Below, one piece after another: positions 11,566 through 23,918 of a DNA stretch of 64,000 nt. The stretch is from Termitomyces sp. T153 (lineage: Eukaryota; Basidiomycota; Agaricomycetes; Agaricales; Lyophyllaceae): the NCBI GenBank assembly GCA_018296165.2, contig JACKQL020000123.1, positions 62,001 through 126,000 of the forward strand. Direction: 5' to 3'. The position numbers and the translations under genes were made by a program. Every line of letters starts with the position of its first letter. The stretch's first letter is position 1. The notes below the pieces were generated by a model that was given only the letters and a program-made list of their open reading frames with translations, made no database searches and had not been told where the DNA came from.

Positions 11566-12793
11566 ATCTTCAAAACCAGACCAGCTTTAATTAGCATTCA
11601 GTGATTATCTCTAAGCTTACCTCTTTACTTCTCCGCCTGCCTACAAAGCTCAATATTCAACACCGTACGATGTGGATTGAAGATTACGACGGTGAACAAA
11701 ATTTGTACGAATGGTCCTATAGGGACGGAGCTGCGTGAGAAATTTATTCTCCGAACCAGTTCATTTGATGGACACCCTTACTGTTTCAAAGGCGAATTTC
11801 TACATATGTAAGTGCATCATCTCTCCAACGGCCTCATGATTTTTTCCATGCGATCTCGACAAACCGTGAAGGGCGTGGGGCCATAGCTGTCTGAATCTTC
11901 TGGTCTTTTCGTGGGAGTTCAGCACTCAAGTCCTTAGTTCAATGTGTCGACTGTTGCTTTTGGACGATGATCTGTGGATTTCAGTTTCTATGTCAGGAAA
12001 ACCTAGGATCGCCAGGAAGTCGCTCTTGAGAGACTCAGTAAATTACTCTTGGACTGATCAATCTGACTTCTCTGCCAACATATCACGACCTGTCGCAGAC
12101 GTCAGGTTATACTGCGGCGGCCAGGGCGTCTTACATATGAGCCCGAACCACAAGTAAGTTACTTGTCCTTTCGGTGTCATCGGTGGCCGCTTCTCTTACT
12201 GACCACACCAGGCGACCGGCAGTGCGCGCCTGTCGCTTTTTTAAGCGGATACTATGGAAGGGATCACCCGAGGATTATCAATTACCACGTACGGATTAGC
12301 GATGTCTTGTTGACAACCGTGATCGTCGTCCCATTCGCTTGAATTTCTCCCATAGCGCTTTTTTGACTGTTTTCTCGATCCTGGTATCCTTTTCGATGTC
12401 ACGAGCCATAGTAAGAGATTGTTCATCAACATTCATCTTCAGGGTTGTCGTGTGAAAAGCCGCGCAAAGTCCTGAACCCAGCGTCATGTCTCTTCTCCAT
12501 ACAGGAAGCAACGCGACTATGTACATATTTCCGATTGTCGTTTTCCTCTTCGGTAAATTTATACGCGATCGTTCCTCAAAGTCAACAGACATGTTCCGGC
12601 TGGTGGCCTTGTATCCTTTTCCCGAGCCACGCGACAGTCGTGATCCAACGTTGATTTCTGGGTAGGCCGAAAAAAACAGCACAGCCATTGAATTCAATCC
12701 CAGTTACATAAAATGAAAGACATCGATTGACAGAGATGCCCAGCAGGCGCCTTTCATCCCTTCCCGCTCGCCATCACATCTTTACCTTTCGTT
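11566..12793. other. Intergenic region upstream of the first P450
   Basis: About 1.2 kb. A 133-codon minus-strand ORF (12296-12697) has a basic, helical C-terminal part but no family signature and no clear splice partners, so I do not call it a gene. The 3' end should include the P450 promoter. Confidence 0.3.
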
Positions 12794-14831
12794 ATGACGT
12801 CCTTCTCTCCGGTGAACGGGAATTTATGGCATCTCCCTACACTTCCTCAGGGAATTCTTCTCGTTGCTTCAATTGTTTCGGCTTTTGTGTATCTTATTGT
12901 GAAAACATTGCGGTCCAGACGGCCGATGAATAAAGCTGGTGACACCATTCCTGATGGTCCAATAGGACTGCCTATCGTCGGTAAGCTCAATTGAATCAGT
13001 CCGAAGAAAATTTAACGTCGCGGCTTAGGATCATTCCCATTTCTTACAAACTATCCGGAACTCACTCTTGACTTCTGGGCGAACAAGTTTGGTCCGATTT
13101 ACTCGATGTGGCTTGGAAATCAGCTCTTCGTCGTCATCTCGGATCCACAAATTGTAAAAGATCTCATGGTAACTAACGGTGCTATTTTTTCTTCTCGAAA
13201 AGAGATGTTTCTCAAGTCGCAAACCATCTTTGCTGGCCGAGGTATCACCGCTACCCCTTACAATGACCGATGGTAGCTACTTGTCTCCAAATGCGTATCG
13301 TAAAGTTAAAAATACTCACGAAATCTATTTTCAGGAGGAAGCATCGTCGCATCGCGACCGGCTGGCTTAATACACGTGCGGTTGATGACTACACCCACGT
13401 TCTCGACTATGAATCCACCGTTCTCGTGCAAGAACTTTATAAGTATGGAAAGGCTGGAGAAATGCCTATCAATCCTCAGCCGCACGCAGGTCGATGTTCA
13501 CTCAATAACATGCTTGCAATCGTTTTCGGCACTCGTACACCTGCCATAGAGGATCCACTAGTATGGACAGCTCTCAGGCTGTCGCGAGAATTTATGTACG
13601 CGTTCCCCCTTTTATCATTTATGGATGCTTATCTGACGCCCGAATTGCACCCCATATAGGAATACGACTGGACCGGTATCTAATTTGACAGACTTTGTCC
13701 CGCTTCTACAACGTATTCCCAATTACATGATCACTAGAGGCAGGAAGCTTCATTCAAATCTGGTCGAAACCTATGGTGGTTTTATTCAAAAGATTGAAAC
13801 GAAGGTCAACCGTGGCGAATCGGTTCCTGATTGCTTGGCCAAGACTATGATTCTTGCAAAGGAGGAAGAGGAGCTGGACGACGTCGACATGGCTATTCTG
13901 GCTTCGGCCTTCATGATCGGCGGTGTGGAGACAGTCAGTTGATTTGTTTTCTCATTTTCTATCGACCTTTCTGACTTCATGGCCGCTAGACTGCTTCTAT
14001 CATGCAATGGTTCTCAGCGCTCATTCCGGCCTACCCGAAAATACAGGCCAAAGCTCACGCGGAACTTGATCGGGTGGTTGGCCGAAATCGCTTACCCACA
14101 GTAGAGGATGAGAAAAACCTTCCGTATATTCACGCCATCATCAAGGTAAGTCCACTTCATGCTTCCGGGCCTTGAAAAACTGATGATCAAACGATTTTCA
14201 GGAAGTTGAACGTTGCCATAACCCCTTCTGGCTGGGAACACCGCATGTAAATACGGAAGACTTCACTTACCATGGTTACTTCATTCCTAAGGACACTGTT
14301 GTTGTTTTGAATACAGTAAGCTCATCACACAACTAGGCATTGCAATGACTGACATCCTAATCAGTATACTATGCATCACGACCCTCGACGCCATCCTGAT
14401 CCCCAAACTTTCAGCGTAAGATTGTCCTTTTTAGTTATTATTATCCCACAATGAAATTACCCTGTTCTTTATTAGCCTGAACGGTACCTTAACGACTCCA
14501 CATTGTCGTCGGAATCAGCTAATGTGGCAGACCCATATGAACGTGATCACTGGATGTTTGGAGTTGGGTATGCATTCCTCATATTCAAATCAACCATCAC
14601 CATACTCATAGCTATCCGGTCAGGCGTCGTATCTGCCCAGGAATGTGGGTCGCGGAACGTGAAGTCTTCTTAGCTATCTCCAGAATGCTCTGGGCTTTCA
14701 AGATGGAAGAAATTCCAGGGGAGCCCATCGACCTTAAGGAGTATGACGGGCTTTCCGGTCGATCACCAGTACCATTCCGCGTCAGAATGATCCCTCGTCA
14801 CGACAATGTCGCAGAGATCCTAGACGTTTAA
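12794..14831 (+). CDS. Cytochrome P450 monooxygenase (first of two)
   Basis: Membrane-anchored haem-thiolate monooxygenase, probably endoplasmic reticulum, substrate unknown. Nine exons (12794-12980, 13029-13272, 13335-13595, 13660-13933, 13990-14145, 14202-14315, 14365-14415, 14476-14567, 14624-14831) encode 528 residues. An N-terminal helix (residues ~17-35) precedes a Pro/Gly hinge (DGPIGLPIVG). The I-helix oxygen-binding motif GGVETT, the K-helix EVER (ExxR), the PERYLND segment and the haem-binding FGVGRRICPG (Cys464) are all present. The haem motif is only restored if the 14568-14623 intron ends at the second AG. The domain order is complete, so the enzyme looks intact. It resembles the fungal O-methylsterigmatocystin-oxidoreductase-like group common in Agaricomycetes. 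A second P450 follows 2 kb downstream on the same strand but is not a close duplicate. Confidence 0.9.
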
Positions 14832-16030
14832 GGTCTAGACAGGATATTTTGTCATTGTTTCCGTAATACCACGTTGTCCCCTAGTTGTTTAAAGTACGAT
14901 ATACCTTGTAATCTATGTACAACTATACCTACTGATGATTTCACGTTCAGAATTGTCTGAATGCCATAAGATGTATTGGATCGGACCAGATTGATGGCAG
15001 TTGAAAGACGTTGGCCCACAGGACACAGTGGGAGACACGGCAGCACAGATGGGGCTTATCTGTCCTAGGTTTAAAGTGGTAGGCATAAAATAGATCAGGT
15101 TACCATGGAATACAGAGTATCACTCTCAACAGTCTACTTATGAGGACAGATTGTGGTATTTTGAAGCAACAGAATTACAGTGTGACGACCGGAGCGTATG
15201 TTGCAGCAGCTCAGAAAATTTGTTACATTCTATCATGTACATCCCGCGAATTGATCTTTATTGGGTTACCTGAGCCAAATCTTATTCCAAGTCAAGTCAC
15301 AAAACAAGTGGGAAGACATCCCGTGGTTTTGTCGTGATGAAAATGAGGTGGAAGGACACAAAAGTTGATTCGAACTAGCCCGGATCTAAGCAATACTACC
15401 TATCAGTAAGTCATCGTGCTCAATTGCTATAGTAGTGGTACAAGCTTGTTCTCTAAAGATTTCCCGGTTATCTGGAGAGATATAAAAGAAAGAGTGAACA
15501 AGGCGTGATAACCCTGGAAATAGTAAGGCGGTAATGACATTTAACGGGGCCGCGGACGCGGACGTCGAGGCGGTAGGTCCCCTCGCTACTAGTAAGTGCG
15601 CCGGGTCAGCGTGACAATCCGTGACAAAAGTTTTAAGACTGAATCCCACACCACCTGCTTGCCTTCTGCCAAAATCACACCGCAGGTCAGAATACACATT
15701 GATCTACCGACTGTAAAGGTCCGATTGGCAAAAGGTCTCGTCGATGTCCTCCTATTCACGATTTCAAAAAAGTTTTGATCAAACACTGATGGACACGATA
15801 TAGTTTCAAGTTGCTCCAATGTTGATCTGTCCGAAGCAAACATATCTTTTTTTATCTTGAGCTTCTTTGCTCCCTTCCGTTCTAGCTGAACCCTGTCGAA
15901 CCTTCCCAGAGGTTTCCAGTAGCGTGATGCTTGCGAGAACAGATTTACGCTGGGAAAAATACCGTGCCATTATATCAATTTCGAAAAGTGCGACCGTGCC
16001 GCGCCCAATTCTGAGTACAGACTATTTGCC
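14832..16030. other. Intergenic region between the two P450 genes
   Basis: Short ORFs only, none recognisable. A GC-rich patch with repeated GCGGACG words lies near 15549-15570. No other structure was seen. Confidence 0.35.
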
Positions 16031-16307
16031 CTCTATATCCTTTCCATTCTCTGAATGTTTTATGTTCACATAATGGCACTACACAGCAATAGGATTTTGG
16101 ACTCTGGCGGACAAGCGCCGGACCCGGTGCCGCGGGAATAGGAAAGCGCCCGGCATTCAAAATTTGTACAGGCTATTTATTCGTCCACCGTATCCCTTTC
16201 CATTCAAACGTGATGATGACACTACAAAAGCATGAGGTTTTGGACTGTGCGGACAAGCACCGGACCCGGTGCCACGGGAATAGGAAAGCGCCCGGCATTC
16301 AATATCC
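16031..16307. repeat. Duplicated ~70-130 bp block upstream of the second P450
   Basis: Two diverged direct copies. The cores are about 16092-16161 and 16236-16303, sharing a TTTTGGACT start, GCGGACAAGC, CCGGACCCGGTGCC, GGGAATAGGAAAGCGCCCGG and CATTCAA. Similarity extends weakly 5' (CTTTCCATTC, CACTACA). The second copy contains a perfect 6-bp hairpin CACCGG-AC-CCGGTG; the first copy has one mismatch in it. The copies lie about 430-700 bp upstream of the P450 start, so this could be promoter material or a remnant of a small element. Confidence 0.6.
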
Positions 16308-16730
16308 TTCCCATCACGGAAAATCGCGCCTATGATTACTGGCTGGACCGGGCCATGCCGCGCACCCTTATACGGTCTTTGCAACCAATACTCGAACTAA
16401 TACTATGCTTTGACTTGATGTCAAAAGGGCATTAAGAACTTCCCAATTCGGAGGCCCCCGACACATAACTTTTAACCAAAAATGTAAGAACTCCTGCTTA
16501 CCTTCCTCCTCCGAGAACAAGGGGACTCGGCTTTATCGAAGTGTTTTGTGCTTCGTTTTGTTTCTCTGACTCGGACGTAGGCGCGTGGGTTTGATATCAA
16601 AGAATTGTGCCTGCCGGGTGTAATGGATGGTCTGAGCTCTCCGCAATCAAGGACTGAGTCATTATTCCACCGCAAATGCACAGCGTCGACTATATAACGG
16701 GGAGACTAAAGTGATCAACATCTTCTAGCC

Positions 16731-18709
16731 ATGTTCACCCTTTATCTTTACATTATAGGTGGTCTTATCGTTTCTCTGGGTCTATTATATCGCTTCTCCC
16801 GGATTTTAGACTTACCGTTTCCGCCGGGACCTTATAACCATAAGTTCTCTGGCGTCAGACATTTACTTTCTGCTAGTACTATGGAGCCATGGAAGCTCTA
16901 TGACTCTTGGGCTCATGACTACAAAAGTAACTCTTTACATTGTCCTCCGACATTCACACTGACATAAATTTGTTACACAGGCCCCCTCATCTCTTTTCGG
17001 GTGTACAGTCACCGCACCGTCGTCATCAACGATGTAGATGCCCTGCGCGATCTTCTGGAAAAGCGCGGAAACATATACTCTGATCGCCCGAAACTTCCGA
17101 TGTTCCACGATGTATGTGGTCGCGGAAAGACGGTTTTCAACATATCCTCACTTGACAATCGCCACATGCAATACCGGAGGCTATTGCGAACGGGATTGAG
17201 TGCTCGTGCCACACAAGAATATTGGCCCTTGTTGCAATCTGAACTAGAAATTCTCCTCCATGGGTTCGCCGCAGATCCCAAGGAATTTGAGAATCACATC
17301 AGAAGGTAGATGATTTTTATTCTCCTATCAGTTATTTTTGTGAGAACTCATTGTACCTCACAGAAATGTCACTGCAGTTATCATGAAAATGGCCTTCGGT
17401 TATACTGTTACCAAAGATGACCTGTTTATCAAGGTTATTGAGGAAACATCAAGATTATCTGGCCTGGCAATGGCCCCTGGTAGATGGCTCGTTGATTATT
17501 TCCCCATCAGTGAGTGCTTCCCTAAGCTTTTCTTCCAAGTGTCTCAACCTTATGTGACGCAACCCAGTGCGATATATCCCGTCATTCTTCCCTGGTGCAG
17601 GATGGAAGCGCCAAGGAGAGGCATGGGGAGAAAAAATGAATGCACTGTCCGAAGTTCCTCATGATTGGGTCAAAAAGCAGATGGTACAATATAGCATTTT
17701 TGCTTCTTTCGTATCATGCATTGACATCCCTTATAGGAAACTGGTGAATTTATCGAGTCGTTTACCTCGCGACATCTTCGTCCCAATGGTGAAGACATGG
17801 TCGACGCTGAACAAGAAGACATCGTCAAATGGTGTGCTGGCGGCTTGTACGCTGGTGCCGGCGATACCGTACGTTATCAAACCAGAGTTTAGGACGTGTA
17901 TTGATTGTTTAATCGGATAGACGCTCTCGGCTCTTCTATCATTCATCATGCTCATGGCGTTATATCCATCCGTCCAAACCAAAGCTCAAGCCGAGTTGGA
18001 TGCGATGGTCGGTAAAGGTCACGTCTTCCACCTCTCGGATCTCAGCAAGCTCGAGTACCTTCCTGCGGTTATGAAGGAGGTGCTCCGGTACGCTCCAGTA
18101 GCCAATCTAGGTGTGCCATACGGATCAAAATGTCGGAGACCTGGATTTTGATGATGAACAGCTCTCCCCCATAGAGTCACTCGAGATGACGAATACAAGG
18201 GATACCGCATCCCGAAAGGAGCCACCATCATAGCCAATGTCTGGTGAGTCTTTTCTGTTGTCTACTTTTGAACAGTGAAGCTCATCTGCGAAGGGCAATT
18301 TTACACGATCCAGACTTGTATCCAGACCCTTATACTTTTGATCCGGAACGATTTGTCTCTCCTCAGCCAACCTCATTGAGCAAGTCGCGACAGCCGGATC
18401 CCAAGACCTATGTTTTCGGGTTCGGGGGCCGCAGATGTCCAGGTACGTTTCTTTTACTATTATTTTGTCATTGACATGAACCCTCTGTTCAGGTGTTATT
18501 TTCGCCGAGACAACAATGCTTTTGACAATGGCTGGAATTCTTTCGAATTTTCATATCTCTCTACCAAGCAGAGAACCCCTTCCCACTTTACAGTTCACTC
18601 GTGGAATCACAAGGTAAGCAAATAACAATATTTGTCATCTTCGAGGGCTCATGCTCTCTATTCTAGTCATATTAAACTATTCAATGTTACAATTTCTTCC
18701 CGCACATAA
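16731..18709 (+). CDS. Cytochrome P450 monooxygenase (second)
   Basis: Haem-thiolate monooxygenase of unknown substrate. Ten exons (16731-16926, 16981-17305, 17364-17509, 17568-17683, 17737-17868, 17921-18110, 18162-18243, 18294-18442, 18493-18613, 18667-18709) give 499 residues. Visible in order: N-terminal membrane helix; PFPPGP hinge; C-helix-like region with RRLLRTGL; I-helix AGAGDTT; K-helix EVLR (ExxR); PHRVTRDDEYKGYRIPKG; FDPERF; haem motif FGFGGRRCPG (Cys444); then a short final exon ending SSRT. All introns are GT-AG. At 18111-18161 the correct acceptor is the CAG before CTCTCCCCC; using the later TAG would wrongly suggest an abnormal donor. An intact, typical Agaricomycete P450 of the same broad group as its neighbour. 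Confidence 0.9.
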
Positions 18710-19096
18710 GTGCTTGATCTATTTCACCAACTCTTTACTAAATCTCAGATAATCATAATCTATTGTATATTTGGAAAAGCTAGTACAGAACATGCATGTA
18801 TTGGGATATACGTCAGAATCTAGGCCGATCACCTCAAGCTGACGTGTGTCACTAGGTTTTCGGATATTGGGATCTGGGACAGTAACCGTTCTCAGGCAGA
18901 TTTCCTGGTGCTCAGCGATCTTGCAGCGATCAGGCTACACTTTCGCCGCCCATGATCTCGCCATTAGGTTTGCTCGCTATAAACATCGATTTTCGAATGT
19001 GTGACCGCGTCCGTGGACACGTGACTCAAGATCCAGGGCAAGCTGATTTTGAACATCATCAAACATCTCCTGAACTTAGTTGTTCCTCTTAACAGT
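18710..19096. other. Intergenic region upstream of the roadblock gene
   Basis: About 390 bases with no gene. A CRE-like TGACGTG word lies near 18841. The 3' part is the presumed promoter of the LC7 gene. Confidence 0.3.
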
Positions 19097-19673
19097 ATGG
19101 TTCGTTCATACAACGCCAAGCGGCTTTGCTTTTAGCCTTACCCATTTAATGACAGTCTACGAGCACGGAGGCACCAGCAAGAACATCTTTTGTCTCCCAT
19201 CCAGATGGCCAGACCGCGCCGAGTAATTCTTCATCATCATCCGCGATGCCGCCAGAACTTGAAGCACAACTCGGGATGCTTTCATCTCACCGCTCGGTAC
19301 TTGGGTACATGCTCTTATCAAGGGGGCATCCGTCGAGTATCATTCGACATTCGGGAGTCATCTTCGAGGGCGAGCAAGGGCGGAAGTACGCGACGGTGAT
19401 CGGGCGAATTGTAGAAAGTGTTCAAGGCGGGTTGGAAGAAGTTCATGCAGGAGAGACAGATGGGGTGCGTGTTTGTCACTCTTCTCATTGGAGTCGCTTT
19501 CTCAGATGTAAACGTGATAGGACGAGGTTCGATTCATGAGGATACGAACGAAGCGGCATGAATTGATGATATCTCCTAGTCCGTGAATATCCTATATTCT
19601 ATATCTCCTATTGACGCGTCGCTCTGTAGATGACAGGTACTTGCTAGCTGTTCTTCATGATCCGGCAACATGA
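19097..19673 (+). CDS. Roadblock/LC7-domain protein (dynein light chain type)
   Basis: Small protein of the roadblock/LC7 superfamily, which forms homodimers that bind dynein intermediate chains or regulate GTPases. The proposed exons are 19097-19099, 19156-19464, 19521-19582 and 19637-19673, giving 136 residues. The core reads SHRSVLGYMLLSRG, SIIRHSGVIFEGEQG, KYATVIGRIVESV, then DEVRFMRIRTKRHELMISP and YLLAVLHDP, the order expected for the family. The first exon is only the ATG, inferred because the next exon opens in frame as STSTEAPARTSF. A start at 19246 within exon 2 is the conservative alternative. The last intron (19583-19636) is needed to recover the terminal strand YLLAVLHDP. Confidence 0.75.
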
Positions 19674-19834
19674 CTTCCGTCATCCTTGCAACACATCTCT
19701 TGTAAATGTTTTTTGCATCGCATTGTATCTCTACGGGACTTTTGGATATCACATTTATTATATTTCTTGCTCCCTTTCTTCTCAGCTGTCGTCCTTGTTG
19801 ACCACCTTTCCGTTCTTGAGCGAAAAGACCTCTC

Positions 19835-20359
19835 TTAAATCGGCTTCTGTAGATTATCGTTGTCAGGTTTAATCACAAGCGTGTAGTTCCAGTTATACTC
19901 ACCTTTAGCAAAGGGAAAGACGCCTTTAGGCGTGCGACGAAGCTGGGCCCTCTTATTTGGGTTCTTCACCACCCTTTTCAAGCGTTCCATCACCGCCTCG
20001 AAGTCCTCTGAGATCTTTGTCAATCGTGCGACAAGTGCTGTGAGTTCCTCAGCGGATTTTCCTGTACAGCCTGATCTTATGGCTGCCTCTAACCACTCTT
20101 CACTCGTCTTGTACTCGGGTAGATCGAGATTTTCCAGGCTTTCCCACTCCTTTCTCTCGATTCGGAGTCTCTCTGCGATTTGCAAGAGTTCTTCCCATAT
20201 ATCCGAGCTATCCTGACTTTCTTTGGGAGTGAAGTCGTCATGATCAGGAAGACCGAAAGGATAGAGTTCGACGAAGGTTTCGTAAGAAGACATTGTGTTG
20301 AAGGGAATTGGTGGGTTCGGATTACTGTCGTGGCATTCGAGCCAGAGGTTTTTATCCAT
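19835..20359 (-). CDS. Conserved-looking protein of unknown function
   Basis: Single open exon of 174 residues starting MDKNLWLECHD. I do not recognise a family. The protein is acidic in its N-terminal half and has two amphipathic helical stretches (EELLQIAERLRIERKEWE and ALVARLTKISEDFEAVMERL) with coiled-coil character, then a basic segment (KRVVKNPNKRAQLRRTPKG). No signal peptide or membrane segment. The open frame extends a few codons further 5' without an ATG, so a spliced upstream exon is possible; a candidate lies at 20582-20815. The gene is convergent with the roadblock gene. Confidence 0.5.
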   Translation of the reverse strand: MDKNLWLECHDSNPNPPIPFNTMSSYETFVELYPFGLPDHDDFTPKESQDSSDIWEELLQIAERLRIERKEWESLENLDLPEYKTSEEWLEAAIRSGCTGKSAEELTALVARLTKISEDFEAVMERLKRVVKNPNKRAQLRRTPKGVFPFAKGEYNWNYTLVIKPDNDNLQKPI

Positions 20360-20581
20360 ATGAGTCCTCTCTTTGTCCACCTACTTTAGTCATCTTTTTG
20401 GCCACTGCGATCGTCCAATGGCCGCTGCCACTCAAATGGACCGGTAAGTGAATAACGATCCATTGTATGGCAATTGTATGGCAATTGTCACGATGATGCG
20501 ACGCGGTTATCCCGGTGGCCAGAGTCAATAGCTTTGACAGTTCAATTCGCGCTGTATTGATGCAAACACGCAGGTGTTGCA

Positions 20582-20815
20582 CGCTGATATTGAATCTTGT
20601 CAATCTCTTCCTGAACCCTCTGCAGGAGTACCATGCACTCTTCTGGCTTGAATGTTTCTTCGGCATGCGCGCGACAAATTTTATCACAAAAAAAACACAC
20701 GAAGAGAACGACGATGATGGATAGACGGATATGAAGCGTCAGGAAGTCACAATGGGGGTTTTCGGGGTCGAAGCAGAATTTACAGCCAGCGTCAGACAGA
20801 GAGCTCTAGATACTG
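20582..20815 (-). CDS. Possible 5' exon with Cys-rich and membrane segments, partial
   Basis: An open stretch without its own ATG on the minus strand. It begins after a TATCTAG that could be a splice acceptor and reads through a Cys/His-rich start (CKFCFDPENPHC), a hydrophobic helix (IIVVLFVCFFC) and an amphipathic segment (CMVLLQRVQEEIDKI). A GT donor in phase 1 near 20582 could join it to the unknown gene downstream at AGAGGACTCATATGG. The intron would be about 210 nt, longer than its neighbours. Protein-like composition argues for coding, but start and linkage are unproven. Confidence 0.3.
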
Positions 20816-22620
20816 TGAACTAGAAAGTCAAAGCATGATTTGTCTAGGTCTGTCAACCTTTTCTCCTGTGGTAATTTTATAGCTTGTGAAAATTGAGCTA
20901 TGTTGGCAGGGGTGAAGATTGATAGTGAGGTTGAATTCATTCATTCGAGTGGTATTATATATGATGTATAAGCCTTTATTATCAATAATATACTCAAGAT
21001 CTTTGCCTGGTATAAATCAAGCTTCGTGTTCGGTAAGGGTGTAAGTATATATGACAGAGCATTTCCCGAACTGGACACGCGTTATTTGTCACCGATTGTC
21101 ACACTAACCCCGTCGGCCATCAAGATGACGATGATGATGAAAGGTTAAGAGGCGGTAGAGTCAGTACTCTACGCCTATCGTAAGTGTTGTAGACAAATTG
21201 TGTATTGTGAGTCGGTATTGGTGTATCATATAGTTTTCCTCTCAGAGATATATGTGCAGGTACAAAGGCGGGTTCATGCCGTACTTTGCTCGGCCATCAA
21301 AATTCAAGAACTCATCTCTCCTTTTTCTCAAACATGGCGCACAGCCCCTCTTGGTAACGAACTCTCCTCAAATGAATGCTTTAATGCCTGGTTTTATTAT
21401 CTTGAACTGCAGTTGAAGCGCCATTTTTACAGCTTATTCGGAACAGAAGACTGTAAAATTCAATCAGAAATGTGGGAGGATTTAAGAGTCCATTTCAAGT
21501 TCGTGTTTCGCTTCTTAGGGTCCTAGATGAAACTTGAGTAGTTGTATTGGTATCAGAAAGCAGTGAAGGAGAAAGACCTCGTCATAATTGCTACAGCAAG
21601 CGATGGATGAGAATTCTTTGACAGAGCCTCCATCTCCTCTTTCATCAGAATCTTGATCCTGTCTTTAAGCGACTTTGACAACTGTAGGTACGGCATTTTC
21701 ATACGGCATTTTCATCACCATGTCGAATACGCTAATCAGAATAAAATAACATCTATTTGATGCCCACTATTTGATGCCCAATATCTCTGCCGTCCTTATG
21801 GATATGATTTCTTGGATATGATTTCTGACTCTCTTTTTCAGCCGCAATTCAAAGGTGACGTCACTCAGATTGCACATCCGTTGTGCGTATAAGCATCATA
21901 ACTCAATCAAAACAATAGTGCTGTGCATCATAGATCAGAAGTCTTGATGTGACTCGTATCATGATGGCATGGGGTCAGCTTTCGAGTGGACAAGATACTC
22001 TCGACCACAGCTGCATGAGAGCTCTGAAACACATAGGAACGAGCTTCGAATTGAGGAGTGATAAAATATTGAAGGTTGTTGGCGTTATGAAACCCAGGCT
22101 AAGAATCGGACCCGAGGGAACTGACTTACACAATGGGCAGTGTACAATGATTCATCAGCATCATTCTGGGGTCTAAATCATCTAAAATAACTCAGATCCG
22201 CATTCAGATCCTGTGGCTACGATATACAGTTGAGGAAACACCAAGGTCTCATCAGGTCTTGATTGCCTCACTATACTTTGTAACGCTAGGTATATGCAGT
22301 GGCGGGTATTCGGGAAGCTCCAACAAATGATGCCGTGCATTATATCAAAACAAGCTCGACCTTCTTGTTACACCGACGGGGATTTGTATGATAACATCTA
22401 AACGTTTTCTTCATCGCATCTGTACGCAGTCCTCTGTGTACGCACCACTGCAATCATAAATGGATGGGCGTAGCGATGAAAGCTGATGCCCCGGTTTCAA
22501 GGGGCAATATACAACTTTAATCACCCATTTCACTGGTCTCGAGTCTAACCTGGCTAAATTTGTATACATCGTGGTACGATTGGGGCGGGCTGTGTGTGTT
22601 GTTCAACCATGCATGAAGCT
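20816..22620. other. Intergenic region without a convincing gene
   Basis: Holds a 108-codon + strand ORF (21200-21526) with no recognised features and several short ORFs. A short GC-rich hairpin at 21155-21172 recurs near 27451. Otherwise nothing identifiable. Confidence 0.35.
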
Positions 22621-22627
22621 TACATTT

Positions 22628-22638
22628 GCTATAAAAGA
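22628..22638 (+). promoter_or_regulatory. TATA box of the F-box gene
   Basis: A GCTATAAAAGA match lies about 45 bases before the chosen ATG at 22678. It would fall inside the transcript if translation began at 22594, which supports the internal start. Confidence 0.5.
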
Positions 22639-22677
22639 AAGACTGATCTGATGTCATCCAGTTTTCTACGTCCCACA

Positions 22678-23918
22678 ATGTCCCAATTTCGACAAGTCCT
22701 TCCTGCTGAGCTTACCGACATTATTATTGATTACCTTTACACTGATATCTGCTCTTTGAAGGCTTGTAACCTCGTGTGCAAAGCTTGGCAGCCGCGGAGC
22801 AGACGTCATCTCTTCCGTTCCAAAAACCTCGACCTCTCCCTTCCACCAGAATCGCTTGACAACTTTTTGTCTCACGTTGCGCGGCCCATCTCCCACTTTC
22901 ACAGTACGGTTCGCTCCCTCTCTCTGCGATCTGAATGTGTTCCACAGCACCAGCACGACCTTGCGGCACTTGCCTCCTTGCGGAGCCTTACCAATTTGAC
23001 TCTATCATATTGGTACATTGCTATGCCAGATACGCGTTGGTTCGGCGGCTCGCCTAGTGTGGTTTCCCTCGGGCTCGAGTCATGTCGCATCAGCTGTCCG
23101 GACTTCAAAGCTCTCCTACAGCAATTTCCCAAACTTGAAAGTTTGGAGCTGAAGAACGTGTCATGGAGAGGTCGCTTTGATATAGACCAGGCTGGGGGAA
23201 GAGGCAAGGTTCTCAAGTATCTGCGAAAAGTTCACCTGGGAACAAATAGCATGCCAGTAATCCCGGCATTGACGACATTGATATCGGAAGGGATTATAGG
23301 GGAAAAAGTGGAGGAGATTGTCCTCGAGGACGTTGAAACGAGGGACGAACGCATTGCAGGAGACTTCTTAGCGTCTTTGGACATGTCTCTTCGTTCCCTC
23401 GTTATCTCTGCCAAAAATCAACTGAGTAAGTGACGAGATCTATCTTTTATGATGTCAGTCAACTTTGATCGATGGCAGACTATGTTACGCAAACTTTTGC
23501 GTTGGGGAAGAATATCAATCTCAAGTCGATCCACTTCGCCGACCTAGTGGATCCAACCCACACTTATATGGGTGCCCAACAGTTCTCGTTTGATTGGGTC
23601 ATCGCATTACTACTTCAGCTCCCTGACTCGACAGAACGAATTACCTTCAGTTTCTGGCTAATCCCGAGTGACAAACTTGGCTTAGAGGATAAGCATGACA
23701 AGATCGGCTGGCCGAAGCTGGTGCGAGCCTTGAGGCGTCTGCAGCGGCTGACGTGCGTCGAGTTACGTTTGAACGCCAAGAAAGCTCACCGTTGCTGGAT
23801 AAGGAGAAAGTGCGAGCAATCACTGCTGGCGCTCAATTGTGTTTCCTTGGGAAAAAATCAAAAGGAAACCTGTTATGCCATTTCCTATGTGGCAATTTCG
23901 GATGGAAAAAGTCTTTGA
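22678..23918 (+). CDS. F-box protein with LRR-like C-terminal region
   Basis: Probable substrate-recognition subunit of an SCF ubiquitin ligase. Exons 22678-23425 and 23479-23918 give 395 residues. An N-terminal F-box (LPAELTDIIIDYLYTDICSLKACNLVCKAW) is followed by leucine-rich segments such as LRSLTNLTLSYW, FPKLESLELKNVSW and LRKVHLGTNSM. The start at 22678 (MSQFRQVLP) puts the F-box at the N-terminus. Near 23785 the frame becomes unlike the family: a neighbouring frame continues with PLLDKEKVRAITAG, so a small indel may have shifted the end. The annotated C-terminus overlaps a MITE-like inverted repeat (23842-24003) and is probably not ancestral. Confidence 0.75.

Noticed and set aside
12296..12697. 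133-codon minus-strand ORF upstream of the first P450
   Set aside because: No family signal, no clear start context or splice partners; probably chance.
18111..18180. AT-AG intron in the second P450
   Set aside because: An earlier CAG acceptor with a GT donor at 18111 restores PHRVTRDD, so a canonical intron explains the sequence.
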